From assembly GCF_900119315.1 (NCBI RefSeq), contig NZ_LT827010.1, positions 160,001 to 224,000 of the forward strand: DNA of 64,000 bases, written 5' to 3'. This document shows positions 36,001-45,258 of the stretch, piece after piece (positions within the stretch are counted from its first letter, which is position 1; every line of letters begins with the position of its first letter). This DNA comes from Actinoplanes sp. SE50/110. GTDB taxonomy: Bacteria > Actinomycetota > Actinomycetes > Mycobacteriales > Micromonosporaceae. Below the pieces are notes generated by a model. The model ran no database searches. It was given only the letters and a program-made list of their open reading frames with translations, and had not been told where the DNA came from. The position numbers and the translations under genes were made by a program.

Positions 36001-39000
36001 CGTCGTAGAACACGCCCGGGCCGACCTCGAGCACGTCGTCCCGGCCCAGGACGGCGAAGCAGGCCGCGCCCTGCTGCCGCACCCAGCTGGCCAGGGTGGC
36101 CGCCGGGCGAGCCGGGGTGTCGACGATCGAGCCGTGCCAGCGGTCCCGCCGGTTCGGCGCCTTCCGCACCAGGCGCACCATGAACTGCCGGCCGCGGTAG
36201 GCGTTCGCGCCTCCAGGGCTGCGCAGCTGCCGGGCCAGCAGGCCCACCTGGGGGGAGAACTGCCGGCGGGCCACGCTGAAAGTCCACTTCTGGCCGGCCG
36301 AGCCGAGCGGGCGCAGCTCCAGGCAGAGCTCGTTGCCGGTGTCGACGATCCGGTCGGCCCGGGCGTAGAGCAGGTCACCCTCGGCCAGCCGGGCCGGGTC
36401 GATGAGCGTGAACACCTTGCGACGACCCTGCCGGGCCGCCTCCGAGGTGTCCAGGCGGGCATGGAGCTGCCGGGTCACCTTGCCGGATCTGCCGGCCTTG
36501 CGCTCGCGGGCCACGACTGCCTCCGCGTCCGCCAGCTCGGCCCGGATCGGATGCGCGGCCACCTCGATCCGGTCGCCGGACGCACCCTGCCGCTGGGTGT
36601 GCACGCCGAGCACGGCGACCCGGCCGTGCACCAGGTCGATTTCGACCTGGATGCGGTGGATCATGCCGGCCGCCGACTCCTGCATCAGCCGCCCGCTCAG
36701 CGCGGTCGCCACGTCCCGGCCCTCCAGCCGCAGACCGATTCCACCGGGCGGCGCCGGGTCGTGGACCAGCCGGACGGCCCGCACCCGGTCGCCGTGGAAA
36801 AGCCCGCTGCCGGCCGGTTCGCCGTCGATCGTGAGCGCCTCCACCGGGACGTCGACCGTCCAGCCGAAGCCCCACTCGAACCGGTGGTGGCCGGGCTCGG
36901 CGCCCACGTAGTAAAGGGGATCCGGCAGATCGGTCCGGGTGTCGTCGACCGGCAGCGAGAGCGCGGCCGCGAAGCCGGCGACGTCGAGCGGGGTCGCGCG
37001 GGCGAACGACGCCACGTGCCCGGCGTCGACGTCCTCGATCAGCGCCCGGACCGAGCCGTTGTCGTACGCATGCCCGTCGACCAGTGGCAACTCGTCCGGC
37101 CGCAGCGGGAGCCAGCGGGCCAGCGTGCCGTCGGGTAGCGGGGCCCGATAGCCGCTCAGCAGAAGCCGGTCACCGTCGCGGATGCCGACCATGTGCTGGT
37201 GACCGTCGCGCAGCGCCCGCTCCCAGCGGTCGAGCTCGATCTCGGCCGAGGCGGCCGGTCGCGGCGGCTGCTTGATCACCGCCTCCAGGCTGAAGGTGCG
37301 CCGGACCGTGTACCGCGGGTTGTCGTCGCCCGGGTGCTGGGTCAGGCGCAGGTCGGTGCTGCGGACCCGCATCAGCGAGCCGGTCGGGAATTCCCGGGCC
37401 TCCCCGACGTACGCCCGGTTGCCCCGCTCGACCAGCACCCGCACGTAGGCCTGACCGTTGTAGGACCAGGACCGGTTGTCGAGCCGGCTGACCGTGTGCC
37501 GCTCGGTGACCCGTTCGGCCGCCTTCCCGGTGGCCAGCTGCGGGGCCTCGGGCGCCTGATAGACGGTGTACGGCCGGCCGTCGCGCTCGACCTCGCCGAC
37601 CGGCAGCCAGCCCGGCCCGACCTTGGCCACGCCGGTGTAGAGGGCCCGGCCACGGATCTGGCGGCGGCGTATGTGGCCGATCCAGCCGGTGGTGGCCCGG
37701 CGGAAGTCGATATGGTCGCCGACCTCGGCCTTGAGGGCCGACAGGGTGGGCTCGGGCACCACGGCGTGGCTGACCCGGTTTCCGTTGCGCAGCCACAGGC
37801 CGTACTGGATGATGCGCTTCTCGGTGTCGAGGACCTGTTGCACGACCATGCCGTCGAGGGCGTCCGCCCCGGCCAGCACGGCCTCCAGGCCGGCCGCCGC
37901 GCTGAGCCGGAGCAACTGGTCGTCCGGCACGGCGACCGGGTCGCGCTGCGGCACCGGCTCGTTGGCCCGGTCGGACTCGACGATCACCTCGCGGTCCCGG
38001 CCGAACCGGTGGATCGTCGCCGGATCGGCGGCCAGCGACACCGACTCGGTCGCCACGAACACGCCCATGCCCGCCTGCGTGATGCCGAGCAGCGAGGCCT
38101 TGCGCAGGTTGCCGGCGACGATCCGCTGCAACCGGACCCGGCTGTCCTTGGGCAGGTGGGCCAGGGCGTGCCAGCGTACTTCGGAGGCCTCGGTGGGCCG
38201 GGGCACGCCGCGGTCCGCCATCCGCTCCGCGGCCACCGTCGCCGCCCGGGCCTGCGGCTCGCCCCACTCGCGGACTACGCAGAGCGCGTTCTCCGCCGAC
38301 CCGTCGAGGCCGGTCACCGCGATCTCGGCCGGGAAGCCGGCCGGCGGCTCGACCCTCAGGTGCCAACCGGCCGAGGACCAGACCGCCGTATGCACGGCGA
38401 CCTCGCTGTCCTCCGGCTCGTCGAAGATCCGCAGCCAGTCGCGGTTGCGCTCGTCGACCTCGTCGAGCAGCACGAGCAGCCCGTCCGGGTCGGCCGGCCG
38501 GACGGTGACGGCCAGCCCCGGCCGGCCGTCGCCGACCAGGCCGAGCAGGCGGGCCCAGTCGTCGGGCGCGAAGTCGTCGGCGCCCAGCAGATAGGCGCGC
38601 CCAGGCCGGGTCACGAAGCGCAGCCGCGTCTGCTCGTCCTCGGTCACCTGCTCCGCGAGGACCAGCCGTAGGCCGTCCGCGAAAGCGGCCCGTTCGCCGG
38701 CGATGAGCTCCCGGCCGCCCCGGTCGAGGGGCACCCAGCGCTCGATCGTCTCGTCCCAGCAAGCGCCGGTCTCGACCGGTTCGCCGGGAGCGCCGTAGCG
38801 GCGGGCCAGGTCGGGGTCCCACCGCCAGCGGGCCGCGCGGTCCCGCTCGTCAGTCGCGCCGAGCCCCGGATAGACGTCCATCCCGCCGATCTCGACGGCC
38901 AGCCAGGGCGCGCCGGCCAGCGGCCGTACGGTGGCCTCGCGCACCTCGGCGGTGTCCAGCGGGCGGTCGATCGGCGCGAGTGCCCGGTCCACCACCGGCG

Positions 39001-41959
39001 CGCCCGGGGTGCCGGCGAAATGGGCGACCACCAGGTCGCCGAGGCCCGGCATCCGGTCCCGGTTGGCGAGCTTGTGCCGCGCCGGGTGGCCCAAGCCGGC
39101 GTTCACCCACACCGTACGGGCGGGCTGGTCGACCGCACAGACGATGCCGTAGCCGTCCGCGCCGGCCAGCAGGGCGGAGGTCACCGCGGCCACCCTGTCG
39201 CGCTGGGTGAACGCGTCGAAGACCCCGTCCCGGGAGTCGTGGTAGCTGACCAGCTTGCCGTGGTACCGGTCGAGCTGCACGGCGACGGTGGTGAGATCGT
39301 CGGCGCGGGCGTGGTCGAGGTCGCTCAACGGCGTCTCCACCCGGCGCACCGGCGGGCCGGTCCGCAGGTCGCGCCAGAGCCGCTCGACGGCCTCGCCAAG
39401 GGCGGCCGCCTGCCCGACGATCGGGGCGCCGCCGTGCTGGAAGAGCAGCTCGCGGACGTTGTTCGCGGTGAGTCCGGCCGAGACCCGCTGCCCGATAACC
39501 TCGTACGGGCTGATGGCACCGTGCCCGGCCGCCTCGGTGCCCAGCCGGTAGAGAGTGCCGACCGCCCGGTAGCGCCACTGGGTGGCCAGGCTCGGCGGAG
39601 CGGCGACCCTGGTCAGCTCACGCAGCAGCAACTGGTGGTACCACTGCGCGGCGCGGCTGAGGTCCAGGATCGCGTCGATCACGATCTCGCCGACCCGGCC
39701 CACCAGTTTCTCGGACTCGTCGCCGTCGATCGGCGCCCGCAGCAGGTCGATCATCCGCCGGCGGACGATCCGCGCCAGTTCCCACGGCTCGACCCGACGC
39801 AGGACGCTCTTGGCCCAGTCGTCGGCCCAGTCGTCGGCCCAGTCGGCCTCGGCCGGGCTGTGCATCAGCGCCTCCAGCCGTACGGTCTGCAGCGCCATCG
39901 GGGCCGGCTCGTCGCCCAGCGCCTTCACGAGCCGGGTCGACCACCAGCGCCACTCGTCGAGGCCATGCCGCGGCGCCAGCAACAGCACGTTGGCGTTGAC
40001 GTGCCGGGTGCGGGGCTGCTCGGCCGCGTCAGCGCCGGGCGGGGTGAGGCCGTAGGTCTCGGCATTGGGCAGCCAGTCCCAGTCGGGCTCCTCGTGCGGC
40101 CGCCAGTCCCAACCCGCCGCGTGCCGGCTGTCCGGCCGCAGGTCGCGCTCGAGCAGGGCGGGCGCGGCCCGTTGCCCGGAGTCGAGGTCGAGGCGCTCGG
40201 CGAGCAGCAGCCGCAACAGCCGGGCGGCCGGGGTGGGCGCCGTCCCGGTGAGCCAGCCGTCCTCGTCCTCGCTCTCCTCGGGCCAGCCACCGCTGACCGT
40301 CTCGCGCAGCCACCAGAACGCGGCCATCGGCGCGGCGAAGATCATGAGCCGGGCCCACTGGGTCGGCTCGGCGTCGCATCGCGCCCGCGCGGCCCGCCCC
40401 GCGGTCAGCAGCCGGACGATCCGGCGTGGTACCGCGTGCGGGCCATCCCCCTTGCCGCAGCGGTCGGCCACCATCAGCGCGTGGTGGTAGAGAGCGACCA
40501 GGGCGCCCGGCAGCGGGCTGCCGACGGCGGCGCGCGGGTCGATGGCGTCCCGCAGCGGGCTGCAGACCGCGGTGTCGCGGATCAGCAGCAGGAGCGCGAG
40601 CAGGTGGTCGGCGTCCTCCGCCGGGCCCGGCGGCACCGCGGCCAGCAGGTCGGTGGCGAGCGTGGCGGCCGCGCTGAGCCGGATCAACGAGGGCGGATCG
40701 TTCCAGTCCGGATAGGCGCGGCGTTCGGCGCTCGCCCGCCAGCGCTGCACCGCCCGCAGCAGCCACGGGCTGCCGACCAGGCTAGCCGAGGCCGCCGGAG
40801 TCGCGCTGACCGGGCCGTCGGTCAGTTGGAGCCGCGGCGGCTGCCGCCGCTGATCCCAGCTGCGCACCCGGGCGAGGGTGCTGAGGTTGTTCCAGGCCGC
40901 CTCGTAGCCCTTCTCGCCGTACGGCACGGTGAACGGCACGATCAGGTCGGCGGTCTTCCGCGAGCGCTCGACCAGGGTCGGGGCGGCCCACCAGGTGCGC
41001 AAACCCGCCAGGGTCGCGGCCGGATCGCGCTCGGCGGCCACCCGCCACATCGCGACCTGCCAGAGCACGGCGGCGGTGGCCGCGGCGCCGGGCGCACCGC
41101 TGCCACCCCAACGAGCCTGCGCGATTTCCCGCCGCTGCGGGTCGAGCCCGGGTTCGTTCTTGCGCCAGGCGGCCAGGTCCAGGCCGGCGACCGCCTCGGT
41201 CAGGGTTTCGGTCACGTCGGACGCTTGCGCGCGGGACAACCCGGCGGCCTCCTGCACGAGGTCCGGTTCCAGGTCGGCGGCTCCCCTTCCGAACGCCCAC
41301 AGCCGCGCCAGCAACCGCTGCCGGTTCTCGGCGGTCCCGTCAATGAGCGCCGAGAACCGCACCGCGAGCAGGAACGGGAGCCGCCCGTACCGGCCGTCGA
41401 AGGCGGCCGTCAGCAACTCCGGCTCGCCGTCGCCGAGCCACTCCCGGGCGGTCTGCGGTGACCGGGCCGCCAACTCGGCCGCCAGAGCCACTGCCGCGGT
41501 CGCCAACGGAGCGCTGAACAGGTCATCGTACGGATCGGGGACGGCCGCCGGCCCCGGCGCGTCGGCCGTCTCGGCCGTCTCGGCGTCGGCCGGGTCGGCC
41601 GCCACCACCTCGGCCAGCGCGACGATGCGGGCCCGCAGCCGGCGCGGCGAATCGGCCAGGGCGTCGAACGCGGCCCGCAGCTCGGGGTGCCCGCCGGCCA
41701 ACTCGTCCAGCTCGGCCAGGTAGGCCGCGGTCCGGCCGGCCAGCGACAACCGGTCGGCGTGCCGGCGGTAGGCGGCGAGCACCCGCGGGAGGGCGTACAG
41801 CATCAGGCCGGGCTCGACCCGGCGCAGCTGGTTGATCGCCTCCTCGGCCAGCTCGACCCGCTCGGCCGGTTCGTCGAGCGCGCGCAGCGCGTCCAGGTAG
41901 GCGTCCGTTCCCGACAGCGAGAGTCCCTGCGTGGCGCAGAGATACCAGTCAGCGAGCAC
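33020..41959 (-). CDS. Giant uncharacterised protein of the caspase cassette
   Basis: 2,979 residues from GTG 41959, with TAGGAGGAC 5 bases upstream and starting 9 bases after the caspase gene. No signal peptide, membrane helix, Walker A/B or other catalytic motif is evident. Residues ~1-900 are mostly helical, with a WADD x3 tandem (about 710). Residues ~900-2650 are strand-rich and appear built from related modules, for instance 'GIVCAVDQPARTVWVNAGLG' (~940), 'ACFAVLGRDDVLEVGPGVF' (~1967) and 'IVLPVVATDRAAGALQLGAGG' (~2310), compatible with S1/OB-like folds (inference). The last ~300 residues are helical again. Its size and coupling suggest the sensor or scaffold of the cassette. Confidence 0.85.
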   Translation of the reverse strand: MLADWYLCATQGLSLSGTDAYLDALRALDEPAERVELAEEAINQLRRVEPGLMLYALPRVLAAYRRHADRLSLAGRTAAYLAELDELAGGHPELRAAFDALADSPRRLRARIVALAEVVAADPADAETAETADAPGPAAVPDPYDDLFSAPLATAAVALAAELAARSPQTAREWLGDGEPELLTAAFDGRYGRLPFLLAVRFSALIDGTAENRQRLLARLWAFGRGAADLEPDLVQEAAGLSRAQASDVTETLTEAVAGLDLAAWRKNEPGLDPQRREIAQARWGGSGAPGAAATAAVLWQVAMWRVAAERDPAATLAGLRTWWAAPTLVERSRKTADLIVPFTVPYGEKGYEAAWNNLSTLARVRSWDQRRQPPRLQLTDGPVSATPAASASLVGSPWLLRAVQRWRASAERRAYPDWNDPPSLIRLSAAATLATDLLAAVPPGPAEDADHLLALLLLIRDTAVCSPLRDAIDPRAAVGSPLPGALVALYHHALMVADRCGKGDGPHAVPRRIVRLLTAGRAARARCDAEPTQWARLMIFAAPMAAFWWLRETVSGGWPEESEDEDGWLTGTAPTPAARLLRLLLAERLDLDSGQRAAPALLERDLRPDSRHAAGWDWRPHEEPDWDWLPNAETYGLTPPGADAAEQPRTRHVNANVLLLAPRHGLDEWRWWSTRLVKALGDEPAPMALQTVRLEALMHSPAEADWADDWADDWAKSVLRRVEPWELARIVRRRMIDLLRAPIDGDESEKLVGRVGEIVIDAILDLSRAAQWYHQLLLRELTRVAAPPSLATQWRYRAVGTLYRLGTEAAGHGAISPYEVIGQRVSAGLTANNVRELLFQHGGAPIVGQAAALGEAVERLWRDLRTGPPVRRVETPLSDLDHARADDLTTVAVQLDRYHGKLVSYHDSRDGVFDAFTQRDRVAAVTSALLAGADGYGIVCAVDQPARTVWVNAGLGHPARHKLANRDRMPGLGDLVVAHFAGTPGAPVVDRALAPIDRPLDTAEVREATVRPLAGAPWLAVEIGGMDVYPGLGATDERDRAARWRWDPDLARRYGAPGEPVETGACWDETIERWVPLDRGGRELIAGERAAFADGLRLVLAEQVTEDEQTRLRFVTRPGRAYLLGADDFAPDDWARLLGLVGDGRPGLAVTVRPADPDGLLVLLDEVDERNRDWLRIFDEPEDSEVAVHTAVWSSAGWHLRVEPPAGFPAEIAVTGLDGSAENALCVVREWGEPQARAATVAAERMADRGVPRPTEASEVRWHALAHLPKDSRVRLQRIVAGNLRKASLLGITQAGMGVFVATESVSLAADPATIHRFGRDREVIVESDRANEPVPQRDPVAVPDDQLLRLSAAAGLEAVLAGADALDGMVVQQVLDTEKRIIQYGLWLRNGNRVSHAVVPEPTLSALKAEVGDHIDFRRATTGWIGHIRRRQIRGRALYTGVAKVGPGWLPVGEVERDGRPYTVYQAPEAPQLATGKAAERVTERHTVSRLDNRSWSYNGQAYVRVLVERGNRAYVGEAREFPTGSLMRVRSTDLRLTQHPGDDNPRYTVRRTFSLEAVIKQPPRPAASAEIELDRWERALRDGHQHMVGIRDGDRLLLSGYRAPLPDGTLARWLPLRPDELPLVDGHAYDNGSVRALIEDVDAGHVASFARATPLDVAGFAAALSLPVDDTRTDLPDPLYYVGAEPGHHRFEWGFGWTVDVPVEALTIDGEPAGSGLFHGDRVRAVRLVHDPAPPGGIGLRLEGRDVATALSGRLMQESAAGMIHRIQVEIDLVHGRVAVLGVHTQRQGASGDRIEVAAHPIRAELADAEAVVARERKAGRSGKVTRQLHARLDTSEAARQGRRKVFTLIDPARLAEGDLLYARADRIVDTGNELCLELRPLGSAGQKWTFSVARRQFSPQVGLLARQLRSPGGANAYRGRQFMVRLVRKAPNRRDRWHGSIVDTPARPAATLASWVRQQGAACFAVLGRDDVLEVGPGVFYDAAGVPGARRLEPGTLLRLLAVGAGKPLQLEVAIPADLRYVRNGRPALALPKNSVLGPGGLGQARNGNAFTLADLPAIEARPDRGLNVRSLLQTAHPKIVYAVSPAPDDHARLRSIDPGTVVGSLELDPAGPARLHPVGGAEPHTLPWAQLSFAEGSRAELARRLRDGTWEYHDATTGHWDADGRECRRQELGPGNAERWPVFFADRGGPTVRYPRNQLLRLGLPTAELLDRPIRGREEETYVVADATTLEGIPALWLELSPGRVAEIPVALFASRRQSLADLDWSQMRGGDLVTVRRRRNEQTGHVTLELRDWTPGLRGAWPGSPGIVLPVVATDRAAGALQLGAGGHTRWYPAEPELLDRHPVGSRVRLTSANRLGAGTVRTDDTVLLMPRDGGWGLAGFGDVEVTLAGDGPTPWPGAAWLRDLLAGPAAASGLLTALGGALPVTVDELGRSGERLTVTVSRRNQPSGRWPRRRIVRTEVVTSIRGSLVLRAGHALYLIAADKAVPGLDSSAVAAAATALRDRRAVLWWHHEEDELRPGTSAGTGHAEQAVLIEAPIEVDGQFLGLIGRNTETGALGWLPSRLASWIGEPDPRLPGLLAGPAPVPMVRERQQFSVVDRPAAAREHRLTEVGSVLSVVVAALPAAGQPGYLVRTAYTGVLLTLTAASGLALGQRLRAEVTAVRGGRFPQIVAVPAGDRRAELDLPRTIAERLAAIHATADEPLAAVHAGSPAIDWDQPFRDYRAANLAAECPVDPAAAVVWSAAHRADPGVLARWLAAGGREALAGRADQHLAPLLAACQVAAELGESDARAAALAVLIAHQIGRRAIRSLHVEPLVTHWLAQPERQTEPGLWAQIKRLELAPEMPPDRLTVVVQRCQAILARPVLHGREDLRAPVAHALLFATGSPARVERFGDRANWQPDAPLLSELAALGRGLTPPAGRPVAQPALLPPQRQIVNRAAREVIGQALPVILLPTLSAPPAQWQTLLDTDGR

Positions 41960-41968
41960 GTTGTCCTC

Positions 41969-44083
41969 CTAGGCGGCGTGCGGGAGCGGGAGCATCGGGT
42001 GCAGCGCCGACCGGATCGCGGCCAGCGCCTCCCGATCGGCGACCGACAGGTCCTCGGGCCGCAGCCCGACCAGTCGGCGCAGGTGGTCGTCCAGGCCGGA
42101 CAGCCACTTCGCGGTGTCGGCGGTGATGCCCTGCTGGACCAGCAGCGCCCACGCGCCGGGACGCACCGGACCGTGTTCGACGGCGGCGGGCTCGACGCCC
42201 TCGCCGAGCCCGCACCGGATGGCGAGCAGCGCCACCTCGGCCGAGGCGGTGGCGAACAGCCCGGGCGCCGCCGCGGCGGGCAGCGTCACCAAATCGGACA
42301 CCCGCCGGCCGGCGTACGGCGCCCACGGGGCGGCCGCCTCGAGCGAGCGGCGCCGCAGCACGACGGCCAGCGCGTCGACGACCTCGGGAGCGGGCATCTC
42401 GCGGGCCGGGTCGGGCGGCTCGGTCGCGTGCGTGAGCCAGTAGCTGAGCTCGGCGTCGGTCCCGGCCGCCACGGTCAGCGAGGTCAGCCGGCCCGGGGCG
42501 GCCCGCCGCTCGGCGTACTGCGCGAGCAGCGCCGGATACAGGCCGGGCCGGCGGTCGCGGGCCGAGGTCAGCAGCGCGGCCTCGTCGTAGCCGGGGTGCC
42601 CGGGGTCGTTCAGCTCAGCGACCACCTGGGCCGCCCAGGCGACGGGGTCCACCTCATCGGGGATCGCCGGCGGCTCGCCGGCCACGGCGGGCAGCTGGGC
42701 GCCGTACGCCCGCAGGTGCGCGACCAGCGCGACCAGCGCGCCCCCGGCCGGGAAGGGGAACGGCACCGGACGACCGGCCGTCTCGACCGGTGCGAACGCC
42801 GCGACCAGCAGCTCGGGCAGTTCCAGCGTGCGAGCCAGGCGGGCCGCCCGCTCCGGGCCGGCCACCGCGAGCACGGCCAGCCCAGGGACGAGTCTCCGGA
42901 TCGCGCGCAGGTATTCGCCGGCGACGCGCACGTCGGTCAGGCCGGTGACCACCGCGCCCTGCACCGGCGCTCGCAACCATCCCGGTTCGGCGCCGATCTC
43001 CTCGGCGGTGGCCGGCGGCCGACCGGTCGACGGGGTCAGCACCAGCCAGCGGCGAACCGCTTCCGGCTCGACCGCGCCGGCGGCGGCCAGATGGTCCTCG
43101 GCCGCGGTCAGCGCGGCCGCCAGTTGCGCGGCGTAATCCGGCTCGACCGGCCCGGCCAGGACTGCGAGACCGGGCGCCCGGTCGAGGCAGCAGGCCACGT
43201 CGAGCCGCACCCGGTAGCGCTCGTCGACCGGCGGCCGGCCGTCGCCGGGCGACGCGGCGGCTGACGCCCGGTAGGCGGTGAGATCGGTCAGCGGCACGAC
43301 CTTCGGGCTGGCCGGCCGGGGCACCCAGACGTCCTGTTCCACGCCGTCCTGCAGGAAGGCGAGCCGGACCGGCTGCTGCTCGGCCGATGCGACGCGTGCC
43401 TTCACCCGCTGGTAAAGCTCGTCGAACCGCCCCTCGTCGGGCCAGCTGAGCTCGGCCAGGACGGCGTCGGAGAAGCGGCCGGTCCGGTTCCGGTCGTCAT
43501 TGCCGGCCGACTGGCCCGGGCTGGCCGCGAGCAACGTGTCCTGCTGCCGGAAGGCGCGGACCAGGTCGGCATCCTGGTATTGGTGCACCGGCAGCTGCCA
43601 GTGCCGGGGGACGTCGGCCTGACAGGCGTCCACGATGACCAGTTGCCGCGGGTGCTGCGCGAACGCGGTGGTGCGCATGATGTGCAGCAGCAGGTCGAGG
43701 CGGTGATTGCTGCGGTCCCGGTCCCGGGCGTCGGCGCAGAGCAGATGGGTGAACTCTGTCGGTGGCCGCACCCCGTGTCCGCCCCAGAACAGGATCAGCA
43801 GGTCACTCGACTCCTCCCCGACGTCGAGCAGGCTGTTACGGATCGGGCCGAACTCGGCCGGCCGCACGTCGAGCCGGCCGGCGACGTGGCTCTCGACCTC
43901 GGCCGCATTGTCGGCCAGCGGGCTTACGTGCAGGCGGATGTTCCCGGCTGGAACGCGCTCGGCGAGGAGCCACTCCACGAAGCGGCACGCGTCCAGGGCC
44001 GGCCCGTCGAGATTCCAGCTCTCGCCCAGGTCGTACCGCTCGATGCCGACGACGACCGCCCGGGTGCGGAGCGGATCGATCAT
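41969..44083 (-). CDS. Caspase-like protease (peptidase C14) with long C-terminal extension
   Basis: 704 residues, overlapping the hydrolase stop by 4 bp (ATGA). The caspase domain is N-terminal (about 5-240): 'RTRAVVVGIERYD' first strand, catalytic His in LILFWGGHGVR (about 103), catalytic Cys in LVIVDACQADVP (about 150). Both catalytic residues are present. Residues ~260-520 hold an alpha/beta segment rich in Ala/Leu (unknown), and ~520-704 a helical domain resembling effector-associated death-fold domains in layout only. In known bacterial immune systems such proteases are triggered to cleave host or partner proteins. It probably acts with the giant protein. Confidence 0.88.
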   Translation of the reverse strand: MIDPLRTRAVVVGIERYDLGESWNLDGPALDACRFVEWLLAERVPAGNIRLHVSPLADNAAEVESHVAGRLDVRPAEFGPIRNSLLDVGEESSDLLILFWGGHGVRPPTEFTHLLCADARDRDRSNHRLDLLLHIMRTTAFAQHPRQLVIVDACQADVPRHWQLPVHQYQDADLVRAFRQQDTLLAASPGQSAGNDDRNRTGRFSDAVLAELSWPDEGRFDELYQRVKARVASAEQQPVRLAFLQDGVEQDVWVPRPASPKVVPLTDLTAYRASAAASPGDGRPPVDERYRVRLDVACCLDRAPGLAVLAGPVEPDYAAQLAAALTAAEDHLAAAGAVEPEAVRRWLVLTPSTGRPPATAEEIGAEPGWLRAPVQGAVVTGLTDVRVAGEYLRAIRRLVPGLAVLAVAGPERAARLARTLELPELLVAAFAPVETAGRPVPFPFPAGGALVALVAHLRAYGAQLPAVAGEPPAIPDEVDPVAWAAQVVAELNDPGHPGYDEAALLTSARDRRPGLYPALLAQYAERRAAPGRLTSLTVAAGTDAELSYWLTHATEPPDPAREMPAPEVVDALAVVLRRRSLEAAAPWAPYAGRRVSDLVTLPAAAAPGLFATASAEVALLAIRCGLGEGVEPAAVEHGPVRPGAWALLVQQGITADTAKWLSGLDDHLRRLVGLRPEDLSVADREALAAIRSALHPMLPLPHAA

Positions 44084-45258
44084 CGGAGGAACGAGTCCAG
44101 CTCTTCGTAGAGGGCGTCGTTGCCGAAATAGGTGGTGTGCGCATAGGGGAACGGCCAGCGGTTGTCCACCTCGGCGTCGGTGACCCGCCCGGGGAAGAGC
44201 CCGCCGCTGGTGAAGCCGAGCAGGTCCCGCCGGTCGAAGATGTTCAGCCAGCGGGGGAAGCCGACCGGCAGCGGGGTGCCGAACTCCAGCCCGGGCAGCG
44301 CGCCCAGCTCGTACAGCAGCGGGGCCTGGGAGCCGACCGTGACCAGACCGGTCACCGCGGGCAGCGGGGTCGTCGCGAGCAGGTCGACGGCGGCCACCCC
44401 GCCCAGGCTGTGCGCCACCACGACCACGTCGTCGCCCAGCTCTTCGATGCGGGATCGCAGGTGGTCGCGGATCGCCGCGCCGCGGGCCAGGTAGAGCAGC
44501 ACATCGCCGGCGACCGCGCTGGTCGACCGGGTGATCGCGGCGCGCCGGCGCTCGACCGGTTTGCCGGCGCCCATCCGCAGGGCCAGCCGCAGCCCCAGCT
44601 TGCCGGCGTCGGCGCCGAGCCCGCGGTCGGTGCCCCCGAGGGCGGCCACGATCTCGGCGACCAGCGCATCCCGGTGGGTGCCGTCGATCGGCGGGCGGGC
44701 CGCCTCCGCGGCCAGCAGCAGCGACTGAGCGACGACCGCCCGGGCGAACGGCCGGCGCAGGTCGGCCGGCCGCACCTCGGAGTGCGCCAGCGAGCTGATC
44801 TCCTCGCTGGCCAGCACCGCCCGGACGGCCCCGGGGAACACGTCGGCTAGGCCCAGCTCGGCAATGCCGGCCTGGAGCTCGGCCGCCAGGCCGGGCGCCT
44901 GCTCGATCAGCTTAGCCGCGCCGCGCACCGCCATTGGGTCGAAATTGCCGGCCCCGCCGCGGGCCGCCGCCGCCTCGGCCGCGGCCAGGGTGGACAGCTC
45001 GAATAGCGGGTCGGCCGCGAGGAGGCTCCAGAGTGCCACGTCGCGATCGGCCGGCTCCTGGGGCTCGCGCGCGCTACGCCCGGCCGGAATCGAGACACCC
45101 TCGGCCCGCAGCCGGGCGCCGTGCTCGCCGCCCCAGTAGCAGGGTTCCACGCGCAGCTCTGGGCGGATTGCCTGCAGTTTCACGCGGAAGCTGTCGAAGC
45201 CCGTGGAGTAATCGGGCTCGCGCACTCCGGTGCCGTGCACATGGAGAACGACCGTCAT
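44080..45258 (-). CDS. Alpha/beta-hydrolase (lipase-like), first gene of the cassette
   Basis: 392 residues from ATG 45258 (GGGGGTG 5-6 bases upstream); the ORF opens 51 bases earlier without a site. The fold is shown by the strand plus oxyanion motif 'VVLHVHGTGVREPD' at the N-terminus and the nucleophile elbow VVVVAHSLGGVAAVDLL (Ser about residue 275). A late 'YAHTTYF' could give the catalytic His. There is no signal peptide. A large insertion (~80-240) of helices separates the motifs. Lipases and esterases serve as membrane-damaging effectors in several defence systems. It is coupled to the caspase gene by a 4-bp overlap. Confidence 0.82.
   Translation of the reverse strand: MTVVLHVHGTGVREPDYSTGFDSFRVKLQAIRPELRVEPCYWGGEHGARLRAEGVSIPAGRSAREPQEPADRDVALWSLLAADPLFELSTLAAAEAAAARGGAGNFDPMAVRGAAKLIEQAPGLAAELQAGIAELGLADVFPGAVRAVLASEEISSLAHSEVRPADLRRPFARAVVAQSLLLAAEAARPPIDGTHRDALVAEIVAALGGTDRGLGADAGKLGLRLALRMGAGKPVERRRAAITRSTSAVAGDVLLYLARGAAIRDHLRSRIEELGDDVVVVAHSLGGVAAVDLLATTPLPAVTGLVTVGSQAPLLYELGALPGLEFGTPLPVGFPRWLNIFDRRDLLGFTSGGLFPGRVTDAEVDNRWPFPYAHTTYFGNDALYEELDSFLR

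Noticed and set aside
35171..37138. 655-codon plus-strand open frame
   Set aside because: Shadow of the giant minus-strand gene; Arg/Gly/Pro-rich, no motif, no ribosome site.
39020..41461. 813-codon plus-strand open frame
   Set aside because: Also a shadow of the giant gene; composition typical of antisense frames in GC-rich DNA.
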